The notes beneath the pieces are model-generated. The model ran no database searches, had not been told where the DNA came from, and saw only the letters and a program-made list of their open reading frames with translations. Below, piece by piece: positions 8,294 to 16,446 of a stretch of 64,000 bases of DNA (its first letter is position 1; each line of letters starts with the position of its first letter). Source of the DNA: Reinekea thalattae. Lineage in GTDB: Bacteria > Pseudomonadota > Gammaproteobacteria > Pseudomonadales > Natronospirillaceae. The stretch is from positions 310,001 to 374,000 of the forward strand of contig NZ_VKAD01000002.1 in assembly GCF_008041945.1 (NCBI RefSeq). Reading direction: 5' to 3'. Made by a program: the position numbers and the translations under genes.

Positions 8294-8328
8294 CTTACTT
8301 ATAAGCTTATAATAAGCTTATAAGTAAG
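8294..8328. promoter_or_regulatory. Perfect 16-bp-arm palindrome, probable toxin-antitoxin operator
   Basis: The arm at 8294-8309 (CTTACTTATAAGCTTA) is the exact reverse complement of 8313-8328, with a TAA centre. It lies directly upstream of the toxin start and contains TATAAGT half-sites, which recur at 8343, 8364, 7518, 7524 and 7545. It is probably the binding site of the HTH antitoxin. Confidence 0.7.
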
Positions 8329-8342
8329 GTTTTCAATACAAA

Positions 8343-8451
8343 TATAAGTTAAATAGGCGTATATATAAGTTTGGGGCGGTTATGTCAGTGACTATATTAG
8401 ATATGGCGTGCACTGACTATTTGAACGTAAGGTTTAGTATCGTGGTGGTGG
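8343..8451. promoter_or_regulatory. Leader B: intergenic segment homologous to leader A
   Basis: Begins with TATAAGTTAAAT, identical to 7524-7535, followed 21 bp later by a second TATAAGT, the same spacing as in leader A. TTTGAACGTAA at 8420-8430 matches leader A with one change. It leads into the degenerate repeat at 8452. No ORF is supported here. Confidence 0.5.
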
Positions 8452-8538
8452 ATTTATGGCTGAATATGCCACTTAAAAAGTAAAGTCATCGAAATCGATG
8501 ATGCTGGCTCACTCATGGCCGCACAGGCCACTTAGGAA
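8452..8538 (+). CRISPR. Mini CRISPR-like array: degenerate repeat, 31-nt spacer, I-F-like repeat
   Basis: A degenerate copy at 8452-8479 keeps ATGGC...GCCACTTA.AAA and a TGGC/GCCA stem. After a 31-nt spacer (8480-8510) a good copy follows at 8511-8538, which shares 23 consecutive bases with 7641-7663. The 59-bp period is close to the 60 bp of type I-F arrays. The spacer holds its own hairpin (TCATCG-AAAT-CGATGA). No cas gene is in the window and only one spacer is present, so this could be a remnant, a mini-array using a distant Cascade, or a CreA-like regulatory RNA beside a toxin gene. Confidence 0.5.
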
Positions 8539-8751
8539 AACTTGCTGCAAAACAGAAATCGAATTGACGCTCGCCGTTGTTCATAACTAACTGAGTTGTT
8601 ATCATCCTTCGCCTTGTGTTTTTGCACTGGTACTGGGTTTGCGCGGTCCTTTGGTAAGGGTAGGCGGCTCGGTACGAATAAAAGTTAAAAAGATCCTTAT
8701 TTTGAATCCCCATGTGGCCTTTGGTAGAGGTCACCACTGTAGGAGAACAAC
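8539..8751 (+). other. thrS upstream region, no gene seen
   Basis: About 210 bp between the repeat and thrS. A TTGACG at 8564 could be a -35 element but no convincing -10 follows at 17 bp. A strong AGGAG (8741-8745) serves thrS. In E. coli thrS is controlled by a tRNA-like operator; I could not confirm one here. Confidence 0.3.
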
Positions 8752-10674
8752 ATGCCTGTTATTACGTTACCTGATGGCTCTAAACGCCAGTTCGAAGAAT
8801 CCGTTTCTATTATGCAAATTGCCGAAGATATCGGCCCAGGCTTAGCGCGCAATACGCTGGCTGGTCGTATCAATGGTGAGCGTGTCGATGCTTGTGATTT
8901 AGTCACAGAAGACGCCAATGTCGAAATTATCACGCCGAAGGATGAAGACGGTTTAGAAATTATCCGCCATTCGTGTGCGCATCTGTTGGGTCATGCCATT
9001 AAGCAACTGTACCCCGATGTGAAAATGGCCATTGGCCCGACCATCGAAAACGGTTTTTATTACGATGTCGATATGGAGCATCGATTAACGGAAGACGACT
9101 TGGTTGCGTTAGAAAAGCGCATGTTGGAATTGGCAAAAACCAATTACGATGTCGTTAAAAAAGTAGGCAGTTGGCAAGACGCGGTCGATGCGTTCACCGC
9201 GCGTAACGAGCCTTACAAGTTAGAAATTTTAGATCAAAACATCGCCAAGGATGATTCGCCAGCGCTGTATCACCACGAAGAATACGTTGATATGTGCCGT
9301 GGTCCTCACGTACCAAACATGAAGTTTTGCCAACACTTTAAGTTGATGCGAATTTCTGGTGCCTATTGGCGTGGCGACAGCAGCAATACTCAGTTGCAGC
9401 GTATTTATGGCACGGCTTGGGCCGATAAAAAACAACTCAAAGCACACCTGTTGTTCTTAGAAGAAGCGGCCAAGCGCGATCACCGTAAAATCGGTAAAAA
9501 GCTTGATCTCTTCCATTTGCAGGAAGAAGCGCCGGGTATGGTGTTTTGGCACCCGAACGGCTGGACACTGTATCAGGTTGTTGAGCAGTACATGCGCAAA
9601 AAACAACACGAGCATGGCTACCAAGAAATTAAAACGCCGATGGTGGTTGACCGTACCCTTTGGGAAAAGTCTGGTCACTGGGATAAGTTTGGTGACGATA
9701 TGTTCACCACGCACAGTGAAGCGCGCGATAACGCCATTAAGCCGATGAACTGCCCGTGTCATGTTCAGGTCTTTAACCAAGGCTTAAAAAGCTACCGTGA
9801 TTTGCCGTTACGTTTGGCGGAGTTTGGTTCTTGTCACCGTAACGAAGCATCGGGTGCGTTGCACGGCATTATGCGTGTACGTGGCTTTACTCAGGACGAT
9901 GCGCACATCTTCTGTACAGAAGATCAGATCCAAGCCGAAGTGGCATCCTTTATTCAGATGTTGGAAGAGGTGTATCACGATTTCGGTTACGACGATTACA
10001 TCTTGAAGCTGTCGACACGGCCAGAAAAACGCGTTGGTTCTGAAGAATCTTGGGATCAGGCAGAGCAAGCATTGGCCGAAGCGTTGGACGCCAGTGGTAA
10101 ACCTTGGGATTACTTGCCAGGCGAAGGTGCTTTTTATGGCCCGAAAGTCGAGTTCACATTGAAAGACAGCTTAGGTCGTTTATGGCAATGCGGTACTATT
10201 CAGGTCGATTTCTCGATGCCGGGTCGTTTAGACGCGCAATATGTCGACGAGCAGGGTGAACGTAAAGTTCCAGTGATGCTGCACCGTGCCATTGTGGGTA
10301 GTTTTGAGCGCTTTATCGGTATTTTGATCGAGCAATATGCAGGTGCAATGCCGGCTTGGTTAGCGCCAACTCAAGTAATGGTGTGTAACATTACCGATGC
10401 TCAGGCCGATTCTGTGCAAAAAATTGCACAAAATCTCGAAAATCAGGGCATTCGGGCCAAAGCTGACTTGAGAAATGAGAAGATCGGCTTTAAAATCCGC
10501 GAGCACACAATTCAGCGTATCCCTTATTTAATCGTTATTGGTGATAAAGAGGTCGAAAACGGCACAGTTGCTGTTCGAACTCGAGAAGGTGACGATTTAG
10601 GGGTCATGACATTGGCTGAATTTAATGAGCTATTGGCTAAAGATATCGCCCGTAAAGGTCGTATTAGCGAATAA
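8752..10674 (+). CDS. thrS: Threonyl-tRNA synthetase
   Basis: Class II synthetase that charges tRNA-Thr. At 640 aa it is within two residues of the E. coli enzyme. Order: TGS domain (1-62), editing domain with the zinc-type motif [10 protein letters not shown] at 73-82, catalytic core with the [10 protein letters not shown] cysteine that binds zinc near 334, and the C-terminal anticodon-binding domain. It leads a block with infC, rpmI and rplT as in enterobacteria and pseudomonads. The stop is 27 bp before the infC start. Confidence 0.98.
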   Translation: MPVITLPDGSKRQFEESVSIMQIAEDIGPGLARNTLAGRINGERVDACDLVTEDANVEIITPKDEDGLEIIRHSCAHLLGHAIKQLYPDVKMAIGPTIENGFYYDVDMEHRLTEDDLVALEKRMLELAKTNYDVVKKVGSWQDAVDAFTARNEPYKLEILDQNIAKDDSPALYHHEEYVDMCRGPHVPNMKFCQHFKLMRISGAYWRGDSSNTQLQRIYGTAWADKKQLKAHLLFLEEAAKRDHRKIGKKLDLFHLQEEAPGMVFWHPNGWTLYQVVEQYMRKKQHEHGYQEIKTPMVVDRTLWEKSGHWDKFGDDMFTTHSEARDNAIKPMNCPCHVQVFNQGLKSYRDLPLRLAEFGSCHRNEASGALHGIMRVRGFTQDDAHIFCTEDQIQAEVASFIQMLEEVYHDFGYDDYILKLSTRPEKRVGSEESWDQAEQALAEALDASGKPWDYLPGEGAFYGPKVEFTLKDSLGRLWQCGTIQVDFSMPGRLDAQYVDEQGERKVPVMLHRAIVGSFERFIGILIEQYAGAMPAWLAPTQVMVCNITDAQADSVQKIAQNLENQGIRAKADLRNEKIGFKIREHTIQRIPYLIVIGDKEVENGTVAVRTREGDDLGVMTLAEFNELLAKDIARKGRISE

Positions 10675-10701
10675 CCCAATAACGTATATGGAGTACAAGT
10701 T

Positions 10702-11241
10702 ATAAAACGTAACGCGAGAACGGCTAAAAACGATAGCCGACACGTCATCAATGAACAGATTGACGCGACGGAAGTTCGATTAATTTCGGCAGAGGGTGAG
10801 CAGCTAGGTATTACTCCTCTTGACGAAGCGATTGCACAGGCCAAAGCAGCCGGTTTGGAGTTGGTTCAAATTTCCAATGCCGACCCAGTGGTTGCCAAGA
10901 TTATGGACTTGGGCAAAAAGCTTTATGAAGAGAAGAAGCAAAAAGCTGCGGCACGAAAAAAACAGTCGCAAGTTCAGGTTAAGGAAATTAAATTCCGTCC
11001 GAATACCGATATTGGTGACTACAACGTTAAGTTGCGTAACTTGACTCGTTTTCTTGAAGAAGGCAACAAAGCCAAAGTCACACTGCGTTACCGCGGTCGT
11101 GAAATGGCACACCAAGAATTGGGTATGGAATTGCTCAAGCGGGTTGAAAACGACTTAGAAGATTTTGGTACGGTAGAACAACGTCCAAAAATGGAAGGTC
11201 GTCAGTTAACTATGGTGTTGGCGCCGGTTAAGAAAAAGTAA
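10702..11241 (+). CDS. infC: Translation initiation factor IF-3, non-canonical AUA start
   Basis: Binds the 30S subunit, prevents 50S joining and checks start codons. The conserved protein begins [11 protein letters not shown] with INEQI about 20 residues in, as in relatives. No ATG, GTG or TTG is placed correctly: the only in-frame candidate of that kind is a TTG at 10855, well inside the N-terminal domain. The codon at 10702 is ATA, with GGAG 8 bp before it. E. coli infC starts with AUU and uses this for autoregulation, so an AUA start (179 aa) fits. The C-terminal core has [13 protein letters not shown] and [13 protein letters not shown]. Confidence 0.93.
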   Translation: MKRNARTAKNDSRHVINEQIDATEVRLISAEGEQLGITPLDEAIAQAKAAGLELVQISNADPVVAKIMDLGKKLYEEKKQKAAARKKQSQVQVKEIKFRPNTDIGDYNVKLRNLTRFLEEGNKAKVTLRYRGREMAHQELGMELLKRVENDLEDFGTVEQRPKMEGRQLTMVLAPVKKK

Positions 11242-11332
11242 GAGAGTAAGTAAAGCTATTTGCAGCGGCAGTTAAGGCTGTCACTGCAAAGCCAGAGGCT
11301 ATTTTTCGTTACATAACCTTTGGTTCCATAAG

Positions 11333-11359
11333 CGGCCATTCTATGGAATGGCCGTTTTT
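11333..11359 (+). terminator. Terminator or attenuator between infC and rpmI
   Basis: A 9-bp perfect stem (11333-11341 with 11346-11354) with a TATG loop runs into five T residues. It lies about 125 bp before rpmI inside the ribosomal-protein operon, so it probably attenuates read-through. L20 represses rpmI-rplT through RNA structures in this interval in E. coli; whether L20 acts here is not shown. Confidence 0.7.
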
Positions 11360-11483
11360 AATGTTAAGGCAACCGTTAGCTTCGAGGGTCGCTCTGGTGA
11401 TAGCACCGTTTTAACCAACGGTAAGCAAGAGCCTCTGTAGTACGGACGCAACACGGTAATTGAAGTAAATCAGGAGATTGAAA

Positions 11484-11678
11484 ATGCCAAAAATTAAAAG
11501 TAATTCAGGCGCTAAAAAGCGTTTTAAGCGCACGGCAAACGGCTTTAAACACAAGCAGTCTTTCCGTAGCCATATTCTCACTAAGAAAAGCAGCAAGCGT
11601 ATTCGTCAACTACGAAGCACCTTGCAAATTGCTGATGCAGATAAGCCGCTTATTAAGCGCATGCTGCCTTACATCTAA
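11484..11678 (+). CDS. rpmI: 50S ribosomal protein L35
   Basis: A 64-aa, highly basic protein with the L35 beginning [14 protein letters not shown] and the [11 protein letters not shown] motif. The ATG at 11484 follows AGGAG (11472-11476). A TTG two codons upstream is not the start. It is 26 bp before rplT. Confidence 0.98.
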   Translation: MPKIKSNSGAKKRFKRTANGFKHKQSFRSHILTKKSSKRIRQLRSTLQIADADKPLIKRMLPYI

Positions 11679-11704
11679 TCGCTGAATCTTAAGGAGACTA
11701 ATCT

Positions 11705-12064
11705 ATGGCACGTGTTAAACGCGGTGTGATCGCTCGTCGTCGTCACAAAAAAGTATTAAAGCAAGCTAAAGGTTATTACGGTGCTCGTTCACGAGTTTTC
11801 CGTGTAGCTAAACAGGCAGTCATTAAAGCAGGTCAATATGCTTACCGTGACCGCCGTCAGCGTAAACGTCAATTCCGCGCATTGTGGATTGCTCGTATCA
11901 ATGCTGAAGCTCGCGTAAACGGTCTTTCTTACAGCAAGTTCATCAACGGTCTTAAAAAGGCTGACGTTGAAATTGACCGTAAGGTATTAGCAGATATCGC
12001 AGTACACGATAAGCCAGTTTTTGCTGCTATCGCTGAACAGGCTAAATCTGCTCTAGCGGCATAA
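11705..12064 (+). CDS. rplT: 50S ribosomal protein L20
   Basis: A 119-aa basic rRNA-binding protein with the L20 beginning [16 protein letters not shown] and the [11 protein letters not shown] segment. Besides assembling the 50S subunit, L20 represses its own operon in E. coli. The start has AAGGAG 8 bp upstream. pheST, which follow in many gammaproteobacteria, are absent; a terminator ends the operon here. Confidence 0.98.
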   Translation: MARVKRGVIARRRHKKVLKQAKGYYGARSRVFRVAKQAVIKAGQYAYRDRRQRKRQFRALWIARINAEARVNGLSYSKFINGLKKADVEIDRKVLADIAVHDKPVFAAIAEQAKSALAA

Positions 12065-12090
12065 TAAATGCCCGCTTAAGACAGTTTGAA

Positions 12091-12117
12091 AAACCCGCTA
12101 TGTAGCGGGTTTTTTTT
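12091..12117 (+). terminator. Terminator of the thrS-infC-rpmI-rplT operon
   Basis: Inverted repeat AAACCCGCTA/TAGCGGGTTT (12091-12100 with 12103-12112) ending in an unbroken T run to 12117. Confidence 0.92.
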
Positions 12118-12278
12118 GATTAAAGAAAAGTAGGGTGGTTTCTTAGGTACTACTCAGAGTTGTATCGTTCAAGGTATCGTTAGCACATTTGAACGTGTTG
12201 CTGGAAAAGTGAAACCCCAAGCTCAAGCAGCTATTAGTTAGCATCGATGGGTTTAAAGCTTTAACGGTGCTGTTGCTA

Positions 12279-12734
12279 CTATTGCGCGCTGGCGCAGCTT
12301 TGGCACAAGCATTTAAGTTCTAATTGCGGATCCGCAAGTACAAAGTCGGCATCGCTGACCGCCTGTTGTATATCTTGAAACAGCTTTTTATCGAGCAAAA
12401 CTTCTTTCACTTGTTGGCAACCTTGGCAGATTAAAAATTGCGGCACGCCGTGATCGTGACTGCAGGTAGAATGAGCACAGCTGATAAATTTATTTTCTGA
12501 GCTGAGCTTATGCGCGAGATTGTTTTCAGTTAAAAAGCCAAGCATCCGATAGATCGACATCGCTGGAACCGATTGTTCAAACTGTTCGCGATAATGGTCT
12601 GCCAAGTCATAGGCCGATAACGCGCGCTCACTGGCCATGAGTAACGCCAGTACCTGCTTTCGCTTTGAGGTTAGGTTAACCCCTGTATTGTGCGATGCGA
12701 GCTCTGCTTTTGCTAAGGCCGACTCGATAAGCAT
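12279..12734 (-). CDS. zur: Fur-family zinc uptake regulator Zur
   Basis: Zinc-dependent repressor of zinc-uptake genes, 151 aa. N-terminal winged helix (about 20-85) with the family order, then a dimerisation domain with a HSTCSHDHG histidine cluster, CQGCQ, and CLCQSC at the C-terminus; the two CxxC pairs form the structural zinc site. Zur is favoured over Fur by the divergent zinc-type binding protein and the palindrome at 12782-12798 in the shared intergenic region. Confidence 0.88.
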   Translation of the reverse strand: MLIESALAKAELASHNTGVNLTSKRKQVLALLMASERALSAYDLADHYREQFEQSVPAMSIYRMLGFLTENNLAHKLSSENKFISCAHSTCSHDHGVPQFLICQGCQQVKEVLLDKKLFQDIQQAVSDADFVLADPQLELKCLCQSCASAQ

Positions 12735-12781
12735 GCATTTCTCCTAAGCTTGGGGTGTGTCTCTGAGTATTTTGTAATAAA

Positions 12782-12798
12782 ATGATATTTTATATCAT
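12782..12798. promoter_or_regulatory. Candidate Zur operator
   Basis: Perfect palindrome ATGATAT-TTT-ATATCAT, 48 bp upstream of zur and in the zur/znuA-like intergenic region. It has the AT-rich TGATAT/ATATCA character of gammaproteobacterial Zur boxes; binding is inferred. Confidence 0.5.
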
Positions 12799-13015
12799 CA
12801 TGCGCGATTATCAAAACCTAATTCCTTGCCACTATTGCCGGTTTAAAACGATTGTCGGTTTAAAGCTGTTAAAGGTCCAAGGTTATTAGTGGTTTGATAA
12901 GTGAAGAGTGCGCAGTTTGGTGATTTAAGTAATCGTTGGCTTGTTGAATGGTGTTATGAATAGTTTAGTTAAAGGTTTTATGGTGATTGGGGTAAGCGTT
13001 ACAGCGAAAGCGGCG

Positions 13016-13945
13016 ATGCGGCTGTTAACGCTTTTGTTGGTCGCGGTATTTGCTGTGCTGAGTTCGAGCGTCAGTTTTGCGGATGACGAGCGCGTTAAGG
13101 TGGTTGCTAGCTTTTCTATTTTGGCTGATATCGCAGAGCAGGTTGGTGGCGAACGAGTTGAAGTGACGTCGATAGTTGGCGTCAATGGCGATACGCATGT
13201 TTACCGCGCGCGGCCAATGGACGCTAAACAGATCACCTATGCCGACCTGTTGGTGATTAATGGGCTTGGCTTTGAAGGTTGGATTGAGCGATTAGAGTCG
13301 TCGGCTCGTTTTAATGGCATTAAGGTTGTCGCAACGAATGGTATTCACCTATTGCACGGCAACGCTGAAGAATCGGTACAGGTGATGCCGATGGGACATA
13401 TTCATCAGCATGGCACTATAGACCCGCATGCTTGGCACAGTTTGCAAAATGGTATGCAGTACGCCAAAGCCATCGCTCAGGGCCTGATGACGGCAGATCC
13501 GGAGCACCAGGATTATTATCAGCAGCGCTTGGACGACTTTTTAGTACGCGCTGAACAGTTAGACCAAGAGTTACACGCCTTGGTGGCGCAGTTGCCGCCA
13601 GAGCGCTTACGCGTCATTACTTCGCACGATGCCTTTGCCTATTTGGCCGTTGATTATGGCTTTCAATTTATCAGCGTGCAGGGTGTGAGCACCGAATCTG
13701 AAGTCGCCGCAGGCGATCTGAGTCGGCTCATTCGTGAAGTGCGTAATACAGAGGCTGCGGCAATTTTCTTGGAAAATATTAGCGACCCGCGGTTGATGAA
13801 TCAGGTCGCCAAAGAGACTGGCGCGAGCATCGGCGGTACGCTTTATTCAGGCTCTTTGTCTGAAGCCGACGGCCCAGCCGCCAGTTACCTAGAATTAATG
13901 CGCCATAACGTCACCACCTTGGTGGCGGCGTTATCGGCGCCTTAA
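13016..13945 (+). CDS. Zinc (or manganese) ABC transporter periplasmic binding protein, ZnuA-like
   Basis: Cluster A-I metal-binding protein. Signal peptide MRLLTLLLVAVFAVLSSSVSFA precedes a mature domain starting DDERVKVVASFSIL. Likely metal ligands are the His in GDTHVYR, the His-rich stretch GHIHQHGTIDPHAWH and the C-terminal Glu/Asp region. The ATG at 13016 is chosen because it begins the signal peptide; in-frame ATGs at 12956 and 12980 are possible. No permease or ATPase gene is adjacent, so it must pair with a transporter encoded elsewhere or act as a metal chaperone. Divergent from zur, which probably represses it. Confidence 0.8.
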   Translation: MRLLTLLLVAVFAVLSSSVSFADDERVKVVASFSILADIAEQVGGERVEVTSIVGVNGDTHVYRARPMDAKQITYADLLVINGLGFEGWIERLESSARFNGIKVVATNGIHLLHGNAEESVQVMPMGHIHQHGTIDPHAWHSLQNGMQYAKAIAQGLMTADPEHQDYYQQRLDDFLVRAEQLDQELHALVAQLPPERLRVITSHDAFAYLAVDYGFQFISVQGVSTESEVAAGDLSRLIREVRNTEAAAIFLENISDPRLMNQVAKETGASIGGTLYSGSLSEADGPAASYLELMRHNVTTLVAALSAP

Positions 13946-13950
13946 ATGCT

Positions 13951-15903
13951 TTAATCGGCGACAGGCGTTTCAACCAGAGCGAGTTGTAGGCTGTCGTCGC
14001 TTAGTTGGCTAATACTTACTTGCACAGGCATGCCTAAACGATATTCTTGCTGCTCATTTTTCAGCAGCATTCTTAAAGGGTCGTAGCTGAACTTGGGTTT
14101 GTGCTTGCGCAGATCAACAAAACCGCGAGTGCCGCAATCATTGAGTTCAACGCTCAAGCCGTTAGCATTGATGTGTACCACAACGGCAGAATACTGCTCG
14201 GCAGTTTGCTTTTTAAGCCACTGATGCCGTAAGCGCGTTTCCACTTTACGACTGACTTGCCGAGAAACTGAGCCTCTCTCGTTTAAGCTTTCAAGCAACT
14301 GTTCGTCGCTACTGACTGGCTTTTGCGCTAGCTTGGCTTTAATCAGCCGGTGAATGCTAAGGTCGCTGTATTTACGAATCGGCGAGGTCGCATTGGTGTA
14401 GCAGCTTAAGCCCAAGCCAAAATGAGGTTGGGCATTTTTTTGCCATTGGCTGCGATCGAAGCGTTTTTGCAGCAAGCTGGCTAATGGAAAGTCTGCATGC
14501 TGTTGTGCGTTGTTGATAATGGTGACGAAGTTTTCCAGCTCACTGGCGTCCAGCTCGGCAACACTCGGCGCATATTCGCGCAGTAAGCCTTTTAGTTCGC
14601 TCTCCCGATCTGCTTTAAAACCTTTGTGAGTCATAAACAGCGCATCGTCTTGCTGTAGCCAAACCGCAACCTGATGATTGGTAGCCACCATCGCTTCTTC
14701 GACCAACGCCCGAGCGCTACTGCGGTGTTCAATGTCGATATGGGTCACATTAAAATCGGCGTCTACCCTAATACGATAGTCCGGTCGATCAATCGGCGGT
14801 GTTGCGTGCTGTTGTCGCCAGCTAGCCAATGCCGCAGTTGCTTCAGCCAGTGTTTGCAGTTGTGGTGCTAGCGCTGCAATGTCTGCGTTATCCGACAGTG
14901 GCAATTGTTGATCGAGAAAACCGCTGAGCTGTTGATAGCTGAGTTTTGCGTGGTTAATGATGTTTGCCTGTTGAACATCAAAAGCATTAACCGCACCGTT
15001 CTGATCAACGGTCAGTTTAAACACCATCGCTTGGCGTGGCTTGCCTGCAACCAGAGAGATCGCATTATTTGAGAGCTCGTCCGGCAACATTGGCAAGGTT
15101 AAACCGGGTAAGTAGGTGGTGTTTAAGCGTAAGCGGGCTGCCTTGTCGAGTATGGAGTCTGGTTCAATAAAGTAAGCAGCATCGGCAATAGCGACCCACA
15201 GTTGCCAGCCGTCAGCGGTTTTTTCGGCATAGAGTGCATCGTCCATATCGAGGGTTGTTTCTGCGTCGATGGTGACAAAGGGTAGGGTCGTTAAATCTTG
15301 ATATTCGGTACTGGCTTCGCAAGCTCCTGCCTCAAAGCCTTTGTTGAGCAGTGCTTCTGCGGCGGCTAACTCTTGTTCGCTAAAGCTCTCAGGTACTTGG
15401 TATTCGTTTAACGCTACGCTGTACCAAGAGCGGTTGTTATCGGCATGACCCAATATTGCTGTCACTTCAGCCTGCGCTTTGCCGCTCTCCCACGGGTGGC
15501 GCGTCACTTTTGCCGTTACTAGGCTATTGTGTTCAGCGTTGCCGGTCTGTTTTGGTGGCACAAACAGCCAGCCAGAAAATCTATCGTTGAATGGTTCTAC
15601 GCCTTGAGCCTTGCCGCGTATAACAAACACACCAGTGAAGTCGACAAACTCAGAACGCACCAGCGATTCCAACTCGGCCTTACTTTTACCGCCATCTTGC
15701 TCAACGAGGCTGAAGGTGACGACATCGCCAGGAAATGCTTTGCTCATTTGATCGGGCGCTACAAAATGCTCATCGCCGCTGTCGGTGACGACAAAGCCAA
15801 AGGATTTACTGGTGCCTTTAATGGTGCCAGTAAAGACTTCTTTGCTTGCTTTGATGTCTGATTTTAGAGATTGAAGTACCGCGAGGGATTTTGCATCGAG
15901 CAT
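13951..15903 (-). CDS. rnb: Exoribonuclease II
   Basis: Processive 3'-5' exoribonuclease of the RNR family, 650 aa. Cold-shock/OB domains lie in the first 190 residues (TIKGTSKSFGFV near 28). The RNB catalytic domain begins about 200, with the magnesium-binding acidic motif FVTIDAETTLDMDDALY near 210-226, and an S1 domain is at the C-terminus. RNase II is favoured over RNase R by size. It is convergent with the zinc-binding protein gene, with only 5 bp between the stops. Confidence 0.93.
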   Translation of the reverse strand: MLDAKSLAVLQSLKSDIKASKEVFTGTIKGTSKSFGFVVTDSGDEHFVAPDQMSKAFPGDVVTFSLVEQDGGKSKAELESLVRSEFVDFTGVFVIRGKAQGVEPFNDRFSGWLFVPPKQTGNAEHNSLVTAKVTRHPWESGKAQAEVTAILGHADNNRSWYSVALNEYQVPESFSEQELAAAEALLNKGFEAGACEASTEYQDLTTLPFVTIDAETTLDMDDALYAEKTADGWQLWVAIADAAYFIEPDSILDKAARLRLNTTYLPGLTLPMLPDELSNNAISLVAGKPRQAMVFKLTVDQNGAVNAFDVQQANIINHAKLSYQQLSGFLDQQLPLSDNADIAALAPQLQTLAEATAALASWRQQHATPPIDRPDYRIRVDADFNVTHIDIEHRSSARALVEEAMVATNHQVAVWLQQDDALFMTHKGFKADRESELKGLLREYAPSVAELDASELENFVTIINNAQQHADFPLASLLQKRFDRSQWQKNAQPHFGLGLSCYTNATSPIRKYSDLSIHRLIKAKLAQKPVSSDEQLLESLNERGSVSRQVSRKVETRLRHQWLKKQTAEQYSAVVVHINANGLSVELNDCGTRGFVDLRKHKPKFSYDPLRMLLKNEQQEYRLGMPVQVSISQLSDDSLQLALVETPVAD

Positions 15904-16115
15904 GACAGATACCGCAGAAAGGGTGAAAGAGCCGCCATTATACGCATTCGGTTTTATAGAGGCATCTTTCTGGCTAATTTATTTATTTGCTTTTACAGCA
16001 CTTGGTGGCACGAGTTTAGATCGTTATTATTGGTTAGCTAAAACTAGCGCGGCATGCATTATTAGGTGGTATACCTGATTAGGCGATATAGATCATTAGA
16101 TACTATATGTGCAAT

Positions 16116-16169
16116 TTTGGCGATGCCGTACTAATTTGGCGATGCCGTATTAACTTGGCTAGGCCTTAA
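16116..16169. repeat. Three tandem 19-bp repeats upstream of a small ORF
   Basis: TTTGGCGATGCCGTACTAA at 16116-16134 is repeated with one change at 16135-16153 and more loosely at 16154-16169 (CTTGGCTAGGCC). Each unit contains a GGC-GAT-GCC inverted repeat. It lies 20 bp before the small gene at 16189, so it may be an operator array or a local duplication. Confidence 0.7.
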
Positions 16170-16188
16170 TAGAAATAGGATGAGTCCA

Positions 16189-16383
16189 ATGGCTGAGGTG
16201 CGCTCGTTACAAGCCTTTAAAAAAGCGAAACAAAAAAAGCAGGCGGCAGGCAATACATTGTGCCGCAGTGCTCGTCATAAGTGGCTGCTGGAGTCGAACA
16301 CCCAGTTCGATAGCAAACAGGGTAAGCTAGTGAACCGTTACCGCTGTGAACGCTGTGGCAAGATAAAGATAAGCGCCGATTAA
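16189..16383 (+). CDS. Small basic zinc-ribbon-like protein of unknown function
   Basis: A 64-aa protein with a Lys-rich N-terminus (FKKAKQKKQ) and a possible half zinc ribbon: one Cys at CRSARHKW and a CERCGK pair near the C-terminus. The ATG at 16189 has AGGA 8 bp before it; the in-frame ATG at 16180 overlaps that ribosome site. I do not recognise a named family. A nucleic-acid-binding role is a guess from composition. Confidence 0.65.
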   Translation: MAEVRSLQAFKKAKQKKQAAGNTLCRSARHKWLLESNTQFDSKQGKLVNRYRCERCGKIKISAD

Positions 16384-16446
16384 ACAATGAATGCTAATCG
16401 GCTAATAGTAGGTTTGCGGCTTAATTTTTATACCGTCACTGTTTTG

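Noticed and set aside
8480-8510. Spacer targeting the toxin promoter
   Set aside because: I compared the spacer by eye with both operon promoters and saw no seed match longer than about five bases. No target is claimed.
8571-8606. Third repeat after 8538
   Set aside because: GTTCATAAC at 8579 starts like the repeat, but the spacing is 68 bp and the stem and CTTAG end do not match.
10855-11241. Short infC reading beginning at TTG 10855
   Set aside because: It would remove part of the N-terminal domain. Homology continues upstream in frame to the ATA at 10702, which has a well-placed ribosome site.
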